NCBI RefSeq assembly: GCF_947039875.1
Contig: NZ_CAMRAN010000032.1
Coordinates: 1-48,498, forward strand
Source: an uncultured Photobacterium sp.
GTDB lineage: Bacteria > Pseudomonadota > Gammaproteobacteria > Enterobacterales > Vibrionaceae
DNA length: 48,498 nt
Reading direction: 5' to 3'
Every line of letters begins with the position of its first letter. Within the stretch, counting starts at the first letter, position 1. Under the pieces are notes generated by a model. That model was not told the DNA's origin. It made no database searches and was given only the letters and a program-made list of their open reading frames with translations. The position numbers and the translations under genes were made by a program. Of this stretch, positions 8,588 through 17,638 are shown one piece after another.

Positions 8588-10204
8588 ATGTACCAAGATT
8601 TTTTTGGCATAAATGAAGCACCATTTTCAATTGTGCCAAGCGCCCGTTTTCTCTATCTCAGTGAGCGCCATCGAGAAGCGTTAACGCATATGTTGTCAGG
8701 ACTCACCGATGGTGGTGGTTTTGGCTTATTAACTGGGGAAGTGGGAACAGGAAAAACAACGGTACTGCGAGCGATGATTTCACGATTACCGCAACAAGCG
8801 CAAGTGGCAGTGATCCTCAATCCCGCTTTATCATCGCATGATTTACTGGCCACTATTTGTGATGAATTAGGGTTATCCTATCGCGATGAAGCCAGCTTTA
8901 AGCAATTAACCGATATTATTTATCAGCATCTTATTGCTAACCATGCTGCAGGCCGGCAGACATTATTGTTAGTCGATGAAGCCCAACATTTGATGCCTGA
9001 TGTGCTAGAACAATTGCGATTATTGACCAATTTAGAAACCGATAGCCGCAAATTATTAAAAGTTGTCTTGATTGGCCAGCCAGAATTACAGCAGCTATTG
9101 CAACAAGAGCGGTTACGTCAATTAGCACAGCGGATCACTTCTCGTTACCACTTGCTGCCATTGACTGAAATTGAAGTCAGTGAATATATTCGTTACCGTC
9201 TTAATGCGGTTGATTGCTTATATTCGGTATTTAATGCCAATATTGTCAGTTATATCGCTAAACAAACTCAGGGAGTGCCACGGTTAATTAATTTAGTGTG
9301 CGATAAATCGATGCAGTTGGCCTGTCAGGGTGGTACTCACAGTGTGACCAAAGCAATGGCGGTTCAAGCCTGTGAAGATATATTGAGTTGGCAAGTACCG
9401 TCAGTCACTTCGTCACGCTTAAGCTTAGCATGGCTGCCATGGACAATAGCAGCGGCACTGTGTGGCGTGATGGCGACAGTGGCGTGGCAATATTGGCCTC
9501 AAACTCATACTATTACACAATCTTTGGCTGCTGTGTCTTCTTCGCAAGCGACAGCAACAGATATGGTACCGTTAAAAACGGCAGTAGTCAGTACTGAAAC
9601 TCGATTAGAGACCGCTATTAATGATAGTCGTAACCAACGTAATGCGATGCAAAGTCTGTATCAATTATGGGGCTTTGATACCGCATTGAATCAAGCAACA
9701 TGTGCGACGAGTTCTCGTATTGCATTGACATGTTTTTCTGGTTCAACCTCTTTAACACGTTTAGGGTTAATTAATCGACCAGTGATCGTGACGCTAAAAG
9801 ATGGTCAACAACAACCTTTTTATGCGGTTGTGTATGCGATTACAAATGATCGAATTGAGTTATTATTAGATAAACAACGCATTTCAGTAACCCCTGCATG
9901 GTTTGAGGCGCGTTGGAATGGTCACTTTAGCTTGTTATGGCGTCCACCACTTGGTAATAAAACCACGATTCGGTTTGGTCAAAGTGGAGCGCGAGTCGCA
10001 TGGTTAAATCAACAGTTAAATACTTTCTTAGGTGATGATGGCCCGCAAGTCAGCTATTTTGATCAAACGATACTTGATAAATTACGTCGTTTTCAACGGG
10101 CGCAAGATATTACCGCTGATGGTATTGCAGGTCCGATGACGCTAATGATCCTTGATTCCGCACTTAATCTTCCTGGGCCTACGTTACAACCGGAGCAAGT
10201 CTAA
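8588..10204 (+). CDS. gspA: General secretion pathway protein A (ExeA/GspA ATPase)
   Basis: Inner-membrane ATPase that, with GspB, binds peptidoglycan and helps insert the type II secretion secretin in the outer membrane (known from Aeromonas ExeAB). The 538-residue protein begins MYQDFFGINEAPFSIVPSAR, typical of the family. Walker A is GEVGTGKT (50-57) and Walker B LLLVDEAQ (126-133). A single membrane segment spans about 281-303. The C-terminal periplasmic part ends in a peptidoglycan-binding type 1 domain (about 460-525; FGQSGARVAWLNQQLN and FQRAQDITADGIAGPMTL). Its stop overlaps the gspB start by one base. The main gsp operon is not in this window, which is usual for gspAB in vibrios. Confidence 0.95.
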   Translation: MYQDFFGINEAPFSIVPSARFLYLSERHREALTHMLSGLTDGGGFGLLTGEVGTGKTTVLRAMISRLPQQAQVAVILNPALSSHDLLATICDELGLSYRDEASFKQLTDIIYQHLIANHAAGRQTLLLVDEAQHLMPDVLEQLRLLTNLETDSRKLLKVVLIGQPELQQLLQQERLRQLAQRITSRYHLLPLTEIEVSEYIRYRLNAVDCLYSVFNANIVSYIAKQTQGVPRLINLVCDKSMQLACQGGTHSVTKAMAVQACEDILSWQVPSVTSSRLSLAWLPWTIAAALCGVMATVAWQYWPQTHTITQSLAAVSSSQATATDMVPLKTAVVSTETRLETAINDSRNQRNAMQSLYQLWGFDTALNQATCATSSRIALTCFSGSTSLTRLGLINRPVIVTLKDGQQQPFYAVVYAITNDRIELLLDKQRISVTPAWFEARWNGHFSLLWRPPLGNKTTIRFGQSGARVAWLNQQLNTFLGDDGPQVSYFDQTILDKLRRFQRAQDITADGIAGPMTLMILDSALNLPGPTLQPEQV

Positions 10205-11166
10205 TGTCTCAGTTATTAACGGCATTAAAACAATCAGATAAAAATAATGCTAGCCAATCAAGTGTTGGTCATGCTGATGAGGAGACGGTGAAAATTGTCC
10301 ATCCAATGCGGGCAGTTAAAGCTCAGCAATCTCGAGTGAAGTGGGTGATGCCGATTATTATTGCATTATTACCCGCAGCTTCGATTGTGGCATATAAGGT
10401 CTATCAGCAACATGCTGACGCTGTAACAGTAACAACAACGCATCAATCTTCATTAGCAACCGTAGCGTTACCATCATCAGTGTTACAAGCACCGAAGCAA
10501 CAAGCGTTAGACACAGAGTCTGCTGCAGTAAATGCTGATATAATTTTCATGGCGTATCCAGATATCGTGACAGAGCCGTTACCAATCAGTGATGGTCTAT
10601 ATGTAGCTTCCCCTGCTTATCAATTATCTTCAAACGTTGAGACTTATAAGACTGAGCCGCATGAGCAAGAGCGAGATCTTGGTCCTAGTGATGATCTACA
10701 GATAGATACTGTTCAACATGTCGCTAAAGTGACATCCACTAAAGATGATCCTTACAAGCTCGATAACCTTGATTTATCAGGGTTATCACCGGATATCGCG
10801 GCAAAGCTGAAATCAGCCATTGTGGCAACGACTGGGGAACATTATCAAGATAGCGAGGTTGATCGTAGTAAAGCTGACCGTAATGCGATTAAGCACCACT
10901 CAAAGGTAACTAAGGCTTCTAAAAGTAAAGTGACTCCAATTGGTTTATTACCGGCTACGGTGCAGCGAAAGTTGCCTAAGATGAATTTTAATCAGCATAT
11001 TTACTCTTCTACACCAGCTAAACGTTGGGTTAAAGTCAATGGTAATGAACGTCATCAAGGGGATATGATTGCTCCTGGCGTTAAGCTAGTTAAAATTGAA
11101 TCACGAGACGTTATTCTCACATTTGATGGTTATGAAATTAGTATGCCAGCGTTATCTGAATGGTAA
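10204..11166 (+). CDS. gspB: General secretion pathway protein B (GspB/ExeB)
   Basis: Partner of GspA in the complex that makes room in peptidoglycan for the type II secretion secretin. The 320-residue protein has a short cytoplasmic N terminus (MSQLLTALKQSDKNN), one membrane segment at about 46-66, a long low-complexity periplasmic linker, and a conserved GspB domain in the last 65 residues (KMNFNQHIYSS ... KRWVKVNGNERHQGDMI). The ATG overlaps the gspA stop (TAATG). An intrinsic terminator follows. The linker is poorly conserved, so the name rests on the C-terminal domain and the partner gene. Confidence 0.9.
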   Translation: MSQLLTALKQSDKNNASQSSVGHADEETVKIVHPMRAVKAQQSRVKWVMPIIIALLPAASIVAYKVYQQHADAVTVTTTHQSSLATVALPSSVLQAPKQQALDTESAAVNADIIFMAYPDIVTEPLPISDGLYVASPAYQLSSNVETYKTEPHEQERDLGPSDDLQIDTVQHVAKVTSTKDDPYKLDNLDLSGLSPDIAAKLKSAIVATTGEHYQDSEVDRSKADRNAIKHHSKVTKASKSKVTPIGLLPATVQRKLPKMNFNQHIYSSTPAKRWVKVNGNERHQGDMIAPGVKLVKIESRDVILTFDGYEISMPALSEW

Positions 11167-11185
11167 TTTATGCGAAATAAAAATT

Positions 11186-11216
11186 AAAAAAGGCAGCGAG
11201 TTCGCTGCCTTTTTTT
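11186..11216. terminator. Bidirectional terminator after gspB
   Basis: Stem AGGCAGCGA / TCGCTGCCT flanked by an A-run and a T-run, between gspB (plus) and the SH3 protein gene (minus). Confidence 0.9.
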
Positions 11217-11265
11217 ATTGGTATCTGCTGTATTTATAATATTATTATCTGTTATTTAGAAACGA

Positions 11266-11877
11266 TTATGCCCAGCCATTAGTACGCTTGCGACGACGAG
11301 GGGTAATATGGGGTAGTATTAATCCTAGTAGCAAACCAATCCCAGCAACGATGCCACCGTAAGTGAACCATTTCATTAATAAGTCATCTTTTTGAGTATC
11401 AATTTTGGCTCGTAAACTACGGACTTCATCTTGAGCAATGGTTAACTCATTTTGTAATTGCTCATTACGTGTTTCTAATTTATTAATCTGGCTATTACGT
11501 TGAGCTAGGGCGCTATTTAAATCACTATTTTTGTCGTCATTAGTCGTCAATGCTTCTGCTAGCCTGGCTTTAACTGTGGTTAATTCAGCTTCAAGTGCGG
11601 GTAGACGTTCTTGCAATGCAATATTTGTTGAAATGAATTTAGATTCAACCCAGCCAGTACGGCCTTTAGTATCTGTAATACGACTATAACCGTTATCTTT
11701 TTTTAATAGCGTAACAGGTGAGCCTGCATTAATGCTACCGATGATACGGTATTGGCTGCCAGGGCCTTTTAATAAATAGGTAAATAAGTTATCAGAAATA
11801 TAATGGGTTTTTTCGGCATTAGCTATTGGGCTAATTAGTGTCAAACAGAGCAAAAAAAAGCTTATGAAGTGTTTCAC
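11266..11877 (-). CDS. ygiM: YgiM-like SH3 domain protein (TIGR04211 family)
   Basis: Predicted envelope protein of unknown exact function. The 203 residues comprise a signal peptide (MKHFISFFLLCLTLISPIANA, cut near residue 21), a bacterial SH3 domain (about 24-88; YISDNLFTYLLKGPGSQYRI and GWVESKFIS), a coiled coil (about 90-165), and one C-terminal membrane segment (about 170-188) followed by the basic tail PRRRKR. That is the layout of E. coli YgiM, which lies next to cca. Here gspAB separates the two. SH3b domains often bind cell wall; this is inference for the present protein. Confidence 0.9.
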   Translation of the reverse strand: MKHFISFFLLCLTLISPIANAEKTHYISDNLFTYLLKGPGSQYRIIGSINAGSPVTLLKKDNGYSRITDTKGRTGWVESKFISTNIALQERLPALEAELTTVKARLAEALTTNDDKNSDLNSALAQRNSQINKLETRNEQLQNELTIAQDEVRSLRAKIDTQKDDLLMKWFTYGGIVAGIGLLLGLILPHITPRRRKRTNGWA

Positions 11878-11949
11878 TATCGAATCCTTGATGAACCTGA
11901 AATGGTTAGAGATCGAGGATAGTAAAGGCTTTAAATGGAGGGAGCAAGA

Positions 11950-11977
11950 AAAGAGAGAGGGTGAGACCTCTCTCTTT
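11950..11977 (-). terminator. Terminator of the DUF47-pitA operon
   Basis: An 11-bp perfect stem (AAAGAGAGAGG / CCTCTCTCTTT) with a 6-nt loop, 16 nt beyond the pitA stop. On the minus strand it is followed by TTTTC. Confidence 0.8.
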
Positions 11978-11992
11978 GAACTTGGCCACTAT

Positions 11993-13258
11993 TTAACTAA
12001 AAATTGCTTGTATAATGTAGAAGAAAATGACAGCAAGGAATGCACCTGCTGGTAATGTTACAATCCACGAAGCAACGATGTTGCGAACAACACCTAGGTT
12101 AAGAGCGGCAATGCCGCGAGCAAAACCAACCCCCAATACCGCACCAACAAGTGTTTGTGTGGTTGAGATTGGTAAACCTGTACCTGATGCTAGTACAACA
12201 GTCGATGCTGTTGCTAACTGAGCAGCAAAGCCACGGCTCGGTGTTAACTCAGTGATGCCTGTACCTACGGTAGCCATTACTTTATGGCCAAGAGTAGCTA
12301 GACCGATGACGATACCAATACCACCTAGTGGAAGGATCCACCATGCGATTTGGCTTTGAGCTGCAATTTGTCCTGAACTTTCAATGGTTGAAACAACCGC
12401 TGATAGAGGACCAATCGCATTTGCTACGTCGTTTGAACCATGGGCAAATGCCATCGCACATGCAGTAACAACCATCAATACGCTAAATACACTTTCAACA
12501 CCGGCATAACCATTGCTGTCCACTAGATCGTCATCAGCATATTTACGCTGAATGTAGAAGTAACCTACAACCATAACGATAAATGAAATAGCAATAGAAG
12601 CAATCCAAGCTTCACCCGTAGTCAGATGCAAACCTATATGTTTCAGACCTTTCTTAATTGTTACCAATGCAATGACCATCGCTGTGATAAACATATAGAC
12701 AGGAACGAAACGTTTTGCATTTGCCATCGGGTTATCAGTATCAAAGATTAATCTCTGAGCACTGATGAATATCAGATACGCAAATATACCAGCAATAAAC
12801 GGTGTAATTAACCAGCTACCTACAATACCTTGGATTGAATGCCAATCCACTGCATTGGTGCCAACAGACACGCAAGCAAAACCGATGATAGCACCGATAA
12901 TTGAGTGTGTTGTTGAAACAGGCCAGCCCATAAAAGAAGCGACAAGTAGCCATGTACCAGCAGCAAGAAGCGCTGACATCATGCCAAAAACTAGGGTTTC
13001 AGGGTGGGCTGCATATAGAGAAGTTTCGATAACACCCTTACGAATAGTATCGGTAACTTCACCACCTGCAAGATAAGCACCTGCAAATTCAAAAATCATC
13101 GCGATGATGATCGCTTGTTTTACTGTAAGTGCTTTTGAACCAACTGAAGTACCCATGGCATTGGCAACATCATTTGCACCAATACCAATCGCCATCAAAA
13201 GACCAAAAAAAGCTGCCACTCCGATTAATAGAGTGCCGTAGTTAGCCAGGATTTCCAT
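11993..13258 (-). CDS. pitA: PiT-family inorganic phosphate transporter
   Basis: Low-affinity phosphate symporter of the inner membrane. The 421-residue protein has about ten hydrophobic segments and both PiT signature repeats: GANDVANAMGTSVGSKAL near residue 27 and AHGSNDVANAIGPLSAV near residue 273. The shorter length than E. coli PitA (499 aa) is typical of PiT proteins that pair with a DUF47 protein. It is downstream of that gene with a 31-bp gap, so the two form an operon. Whether the coupling ion is a proton or sodium cannot be told from sequence alone. Confidence 0.95.
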   Translation of the reverse strand: MEILANYGTLLIGVAAFFGLLMAIGIGANDVANAMGTSVGSKALTVKQAIIIAMIFEFAGAYLAGGEVTDTIRKGVIETSLYAAHPETLVFGMMSALLAAGTWLLVASFMGWPVSTTHSIIGAIIGFACVSVGTNAVDWHSIQGIVGSWLITPFIAGIFAYLIFISAQRLIFDTDNPMANAKRFVPVYMFITAMVIALVTIKKGLKHIGLHLTTGEAWIASIAISFIVMVVGYFYIQRKYADDDLVDSNGYAGVESVFSVLMVVTACAMAFAHGSNDVANAIGPLSAVVSTIESSGQIAAQSQIAWWILPLGGIGIVIGLATLGHKVMATVGTGITELTPSRGFAAQLATASTVVLASGTGLPISTTQTLVGAVLGVGFARGIAALNLGVVRNIVASWIVTLPAGAFLAVIFFYIIQAIFS

Positions 13259-13289
13259 TGTAAAACCTTGTTTTGTTAAATTCCCGTTA

Positions 13290-13970
13290 TTAAGAACGCG
13301 AGAGCATAATTTCTAAACGTGAGCCGACCCGCTGTGCTTGATCAGCAATTGCGCCTACCCACTCGAGAATTTTGTACAGGAACATGACATCCACCGGGCT
13401 GTGTTGGTCTTCGATGGACATTAATTGTTGACGTAATGTAATCTGCATTGCATCGGTATCGTCTTCGATAACATCTAGCTGATTAATCATCTCGGCGACA
13501 AGAGTCACTTCTCTGCCTTTGAAACCAGTTTCGAGTAATTCATCCAATTCGTTGATTACACGACGAGCTTGATCAGCCGCGTCTAAGCAACGTTGAATAT
13601 ATGCCACGAAGTCTGGGTACATGATAGCAGGCATTTGTAGCTTACGACCTAAGACTCGACCAGCGATATCTTTAGAGAGGTTAGCGAGTTTATCCTGCTG
13701 GGTTAACAGTCCTAACATATCAGTACGATCTACTGGCATGAAAAGACCACGAGGAAGCTTCAGACGGATCTCACGCTTGAGGACATCCGCATCTTTTTCA
13801 AGTTGCGATATCTGTTCGCGTAAAACGGCCGCCTTTTCCCAATCTCCAGCATTACATGCCTCGAAGAACGGAATAAGCAGATCACAACACTCAGTTACGC
13901 GAATAACATGGCGTTGTAGTGGTTTGATTGGGGATTTTGCAAAGAGCCCCATTATTGTATTTACTGGCAT
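13290..13970 (-). CDS. DUF47 / TIGR00153 phosphate transport accessory protein (YkaA/PhoU-like)
   Basis: A 226-residue, all-helical cytoplasmic protein of the DUF47 family, distantly related to PhoU. It begins MPVNTIMGLFAKSPIKPLQR; the ATG seven codons in (MGLFAKSP) is an alternative start and matches many family members. Family members are co-transcribed with PiT transporters and are thought to regulate them. The pitA gene follows 31 bp downstream. The gene is divergent from ygiF; I found no clear Pho box in the gap. Confidence 0.93.
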   Translation of the reverse strand: MPVNTIMGLFAKSPIKPLQRHVIRVTECCDLLIPFFEACNAGDWEKAAVLREQISQLEKDADVLKREIRLKLPRGLFMPVDRTDMLGLLTQQDKLANLSKDIAGRVLGRKLQMPAIMYPDFVAYIQRCLDAADQARRVINELDELLETGFKGREVTLVAEMINQLDVIEDDTDAMQITLRQQLMSIEDQHSPVDVMFLYKILEWVGAIADQAQRVGSRLEIMLSRS

Positions 13971-14155
13971 AGCCGATCAACCTAAAGAGCGCCCGAATAA
14001 GGCTAAATCTTGAGCGATGGTCATTGAATCGCGCATTTTAACGTATTAAAGAGTATAGTGGAACTAGTTTAGATCAAGGTTTTATTGATATTTCTCACTT
14101 GCCCTTGAGTGAATAAGCAAATATCCTTGGTTTGCCACCGTTTATAGGTATAACT

Positions 14156-15670
14156 ATGGAAACCGAGATAGAACTGAAGTTTTTTGTCTTACCAGAATTT
14201 TCAACTCAGCTGGTGGATAAAATTTCCGCAGCTAAAATTCTGCAACAGAGCCGTCGAGAGCTGGGTAATATTTATTTTGACACTCCCGATCAAGCATTGC
14301 GCCAGCATGATATTGGGTTACGTATTCGTCGTTTTGATGATGTGTTTGTACAAACGTTAAAAACGGCTGGCCGTGTTGTTGCTGGATTACATCAGCGTCC
14401 TGAATACAATATTGAAGTTAATAGTACTGAACCAAGTTTAGCGCTTCATCCCACAGATGCTTGGCCTCATGACTTTGATGTTGTTGCTATTCAGCAGCAA
14501 ATTCAGCCATTATTTAGCACTGATTTTACTCGCCAGCAATGGTTAGTGGCAATGCCAGATGGAAGCCAAATTGAATTAGCGTTTGATCATGGTGAAGTGA
14601 GTGTTGATGATAAACGTTCGCCAATTTGTGAAGTAGAGCTAGAGCTTAAATCGGGTCAGACAGACGCTTTATTCACTTTAGCGCGTGAATTATGCGTTGA
14701 TGGTGGAATGCGATTAGGTAATCTTAGCAAGGCTGCTCGTGGCTATCGACTTGCTGCTGATTATCAAGGCGACCCTATCAAGCCATTAGTTTTTGTTAAT
14801 ACTACACTTCAAGATTCGGTTGAATCTGCGTTCATTAATACACTTGAACATGCGTTAGAGCACTGGCTGTACCATGAACAGATTTATATGGAACGCCAAG
14901 AGCCGCAAGCACTGGTACAAATATCACAAGCGTTAAGCCTATTACGTCAAACTTTTGCAACCATTGGTGGCATTATTCCACGTCGTGCAAGTGCCTTATT
15001 ACGCCAAGAATTACAATGGTTGGAAGGCGAGCTAACGTGGTTAGAAGATGCCAATAGCATTCAAGCGCTGATTGATGATAAAGCCTATGTATTACGTAAG
15101 CTAAATGCCCGTAAAGAGTTGCAGCAGCAATTAGAGCTACGTTATCAAGATCTCCCAGATAGTGACGATATGATCCAATTAATGCGCTCCGCGCGTTACT
15201 GTGGGTTATTACTCGATTTAAGCCGCTGGATTTTAAGTCGTGGTTGGCAGCCATTTCTTGACGATAAATCACGCGACAAACTAGCCGCATCAGTGAAAGC
15301 ATTTGCAGATAATATGCTGACCCGTTCATGGTCTGAATTGCTTGATGTTTTTCCCGCTGAACGCGAACTGAGTCGTATTGATTATCTTGATCAAAAACCG
15401 CGTTTATTACGTAATTTGATGAGTGGCATTGCATTTGCTGGGTTATACGATGAAGAGCGTCGTACTTGTTTTAGAATGCCATGGTTAGATTTATTACAAG
15501 GTTTAGAAGATTTACGTGGATTAGAGCCTATTCGCCAATTATTGCCTTTATTTACAGGGGATGATTTAGCGCAAATGCAAAAGTGGCTGCAACGTCAGGA
15601 AGAATCATTATTGCATGCCATGAGTCAGACTCGGCAGATCAGTATTGAGCTAACCCCTTACTGGCCATAA
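14156..15670 (+). CDS. ygiF: YgiF inorganic triphosphatase (CYTH-CHAD)
   Basis: Hydrolyses inorganic triphosphate. The 504-residue protein has an N-terminal CYTH domain starting METEIELKFFVL, which contains the signature ExExK, and a C-terminal CHAD helical domain (about 220-500) rich in conserved histidine and arginine (e.g. ALEHWLYHEQIYMERQEPQA). A TTG at 14132 extends the frame by eight codons, but the family starts at the ATG chosen here. In E. coli ygiF is followed directly by glnE; here a chemotaxis receptor gene lies between. Confidence 0.94.
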   Translation: METEIELKFFVLPEFSTQLVDKISAAKILQQSRRELGNIYFDTPDQALRQHDIGLRIRRFDDVFVQTLKTAGRVVAGLHQRPEYNIEVNSTEPSLALHPTDAWPHDFDVVAIQQQIQPLFSTDFTRQQWLVAMPDGSQIELAFDHGEVSVDDKRSPICEVELELKSGQTDALFTLARELCVDGGMRLGNLSKAARGYRLAADYQGDPIKPLVFVNTTLQDSVESAFINTLEHALEHWLYHEQIYMERQEPQALVQISQALSLLRQTFATIGGIIPRRASALLRQELQWLEGELTWLEDANSIQALIDDKAYVLRKLNARKELQQQLELRYQDLPDSDDMIQLMRSARYCGLLLDLSRWILSRGWQPFLDDKSRDKLAASVKAFADNMLTRSWSELLDVFPAERELSRIDYLDQKPRLLRNLMSGIAFAGLYDEERRTCFRMPWLDLLQGLEDLRGLEPIRQLLPLFTGDDLAQMQKWLQRQEESLLHAMSQTRQISIELTPYWP

Positions 15671-15709
15671 TTGTAATACGTTACATGTAATGAGTTTGTG
15701 TTAAATATT

Positions 15710-15738
15710 AACGCCTCGCTTTATGCGGGGCGTTGTTG
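15710..15738 (+). terminator. Probable terminator after ygiF
   Basis: A 10-bp stem AACGCCTCGC / GCGGGGCGTT with one U-G pair and a 5-nt loop, 39 nt after ygiF. The tail GTTGTTGT is only moderately U-rich. Confidence 0.6.
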
Positions 15739-15798
15739 TATCTACGAGTATAACGTGTGGGACAGATCATGTTTTGACGTATCTTTCGAAGGGATGAT

Positions 15799-15825
15799 TA
15801 AATATTTACCCGTAAATGTCGATAA
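15799..15825 (+). promoter_or_regulatory. Sigma-28 (FliA) type promoter of the chemotaxis receptor gene
   Basis: TAAA (15799-15802), a spacer of exactly 15 nt, then GTCGATAA (15818-15825). The flagellar sigma-28 consensus is TAAA-N15-GCCGATAA, so 11 of 12 positions match at the right spacing. It lies about 110 nt upstream of the receptor start, in a region with no other gene, and implies co-regulation with late flagellar genes. Confidence 0.75.
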
Positions 15826-15934
15826 GTAGTGAAAGAGTGGAGCAATGGTGCTTATTGATGACATTACTGGCTTACGAATAACATCATCATTTTTAATGTG
15901 AAGGGTGTAAACGTTAGCGATACGGAGAAAGTAA

Positions 15935-17527
15935 ATGGCAACGCTAGAGTTTAAACCTTGGGAAAAGTGGTTAACCAACCTTAAATTAACCCCTAAACTT
16001 ATTTTACTGATGATGTTTAGTACGTTGTTATTAATTGGTAAACAATTGTGGGATGCGGAATTATTCTATCAATCGGTTATCGCGACTCAACAAAACAAAG
16101 TGCAGCAATTAGCCCAATCAAATGCGTTGATGCTAACAAGCTTAGCCGCTACCAACACTCAATCGTCAGCGTTAAATCCCTCTCAATTATCCACTGAAAT
16201 GAGCAAGCATAGTGTATATGTTGTTGAATATAAAAATGATAATGTATTGGTGGAATCCAAATTAAATCAGGTTATTAGTATCAACCAGCCATTGGAAGAA
16301 GGACTGACATTAAGTCAGTTGCTACGTGATACGAAGCTAAATAATCAGCCATTTACGCGACAAGATAATGATGGCTATGGGTATATAGTTAAATTACCTG
16401 CGTTACAGTTAGCGGTTATTAGTTACCAAACAAATGCATTGGCTGCGGGTTATTATCAACAGTATTTGGGACAAATTGTGTGGCAAACATCATTAATGGT
16501 GGTGATTTTTGTGGTGGTGTTATTACTCGCATCGCGGATTATGTTGCGTCAAATCGGTGGCTTAAAGCAAAGTATTCAAGCATTCGCCAATAATGATTTG
16601 TCACAGCCGATAGCCATGAGGTGTCGTGATGAATTTGGTGAGTTAAGTTGTGAGCTTGAACAAAGCCGTTGTCAACTTAAAGCGGGATTGATTGCTCAGC
16701 GGCTGGCTGCAACGACACTATTACAGTCAGCAGAAATGATGTCATTAATGATGGAGCAGACCAAAGAATCATCTCAAGAAGAATTTGCTGAAATTGATCA
16801 ATTAGCATCAGCAATGGCGGAAATGACATCAACAGTACAAACCGTGGCAGGTCATGCTCGTGATGCATCTAATGCGACCTTAAATACCTCAGAACAAGCG
16901 GCAACAGGGCAACAATTTGTGAGTCGTACCATGATGACGATTAATCAATTGTCGAATGATATTACTCAATCAGCCGCCGCCGTTAATCAAGTGGAAACCC
17001 GTGTTGATAAAATAAGTTCAGTGATTGTAACCATTCAAAGTATTTCAGAACAAACTAACTTATTAGCACTTAATGCAGCAATTGAAGCCGCACGCGCAGG
17101 GGATGCTGGGCGTGGGTTCGCTGTTGTGGCTGATGAAGTACGTAATCTTGCACAACGCACTCAAACAGCGACGGTTGAAATTCAAGATATGATCACTCAA
17201 TTACAACAAAGTGCTCAACAAGCGGTGAGTTTAATGGAACGCAGTGTTATTGAAGCGGATGAAGGGGTTGATCTCGTTACCAGTGCTGGTGGCGAGTTAA
17301 ATAAAATTGTTGAGCAGATTCAAGGTATTAATGATATGAACTTTCATATTGCAGCCGCAGCTGAACAGCAAAGTGCGGTGGCTGATGAAATGAATATTAA
17401 TCTGACAAATGTACGAGAACTGGTTGATGGATCGGTTGGTGTAGTGACTGAGTTGGCGCAAATATCAATTGATATGCAGCATCAAACTATTGATTTAGAA
17501 TCGAAAATAGACATATTTAAAGTGTAA
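15935..17527 (+). CDS. Methyl-accepting chemotaxis protein
   Basis: Transmembrane receptor that controls the CheA kinase. The 530-residue protein has a short cytoplasmic N terminus, TM1 (about 20-38), a periplasmic ligand domain of about 140 residues that I cannot assign to a known sensor fold, TM2 (about 181-203), a HAMP linker (about 204-255), and the conserved signalling tip (about 372-405: EQTNLLALNAAIEAARAGDA and GRGFAVVADEVRNLAQRT). No CheR-tethering pentapeptide is seen at the C terminus (KIDIFKV). A sigma-28 promoter and a terminator bracket it as a single gene between ygiF and glnE. The ligand is unknown. Confidence 0.95.
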   Translation: MATLEFKPWEKWLTNLKLTPKLILLMMFSTLLLIGKQLWDAELFYQSVIATQQNKVQQLAQSNALMLTSLAATNTQSSALNPSQLSTEMSKHSVYVVEYKNDNVLVESKLNQVISINQPLEEGLTLSQLLRDTKLNNQPFTRQDNDGYGYIVKLPALQLAVISYQTNALAAGYYQQYLGQIVWQTSLMVVIFVVVLLLASRIMLRQIGGLKQSIQAFANNDLSQPIAMRCRDEFGELSCELEQSRCQLKAGLIAQRLAATTLLQSAEMMSLMMEQTKESSQEEFAEIDQLASAMAEMTSTVQTVAGHARDASNATLNTSEQAATGQQFVSRTMMTINQLSNDITQSAAAVNQVETRVDKISSVIVTIQSISEQTNLLALNAAIEAARAGDAGRGFAVVADEVRNLAQRTQTATVEIQDMITQLQQSAQQAVSLMERSVIEADEGVDLVTSAGGELNKIVEQIQGINDMNFHIAAAAEQQSAVADEMNINLTNVRELVDGSVGVVTELAQISIDMQHQTIDLESKIDIFKV

Positions 17528-17561
17528 ATAAAATGCGTCATATTGAATAAAATAAAATTAT

Positions 17562-17588
17562 AACGCCCATCAGTTGATGGGCGTTTTT
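17562..17588 (+). terminator. Terminator after the chemotaxis receptor gene
   Basis: Ten-bp stem AACGCCCATC / GATGGGCGTT, loop AGTT, followed by TTT; 34 nt beyond the stop and 50 nt before glnE. Confidence 0.85.
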
Positions 17589-17638
17589 ATATGCTAAATT
17601 AGAGTTCTTTATCGAGTTACTTGTTCAAGGGACAGCGC

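Noticed and set aside
12765..13076. 103-codon plus-strand frame inside pitA
   Set aside because: It is antisense to a well-supported transporter gene, has no ribosome site and no family resemblance.
14973..15434. 153-codon minus-strand frame inside ygiF
   Set aside because: Antisense to the CHAD domain of ygiF; it arises from codon bias on the opposite strand.
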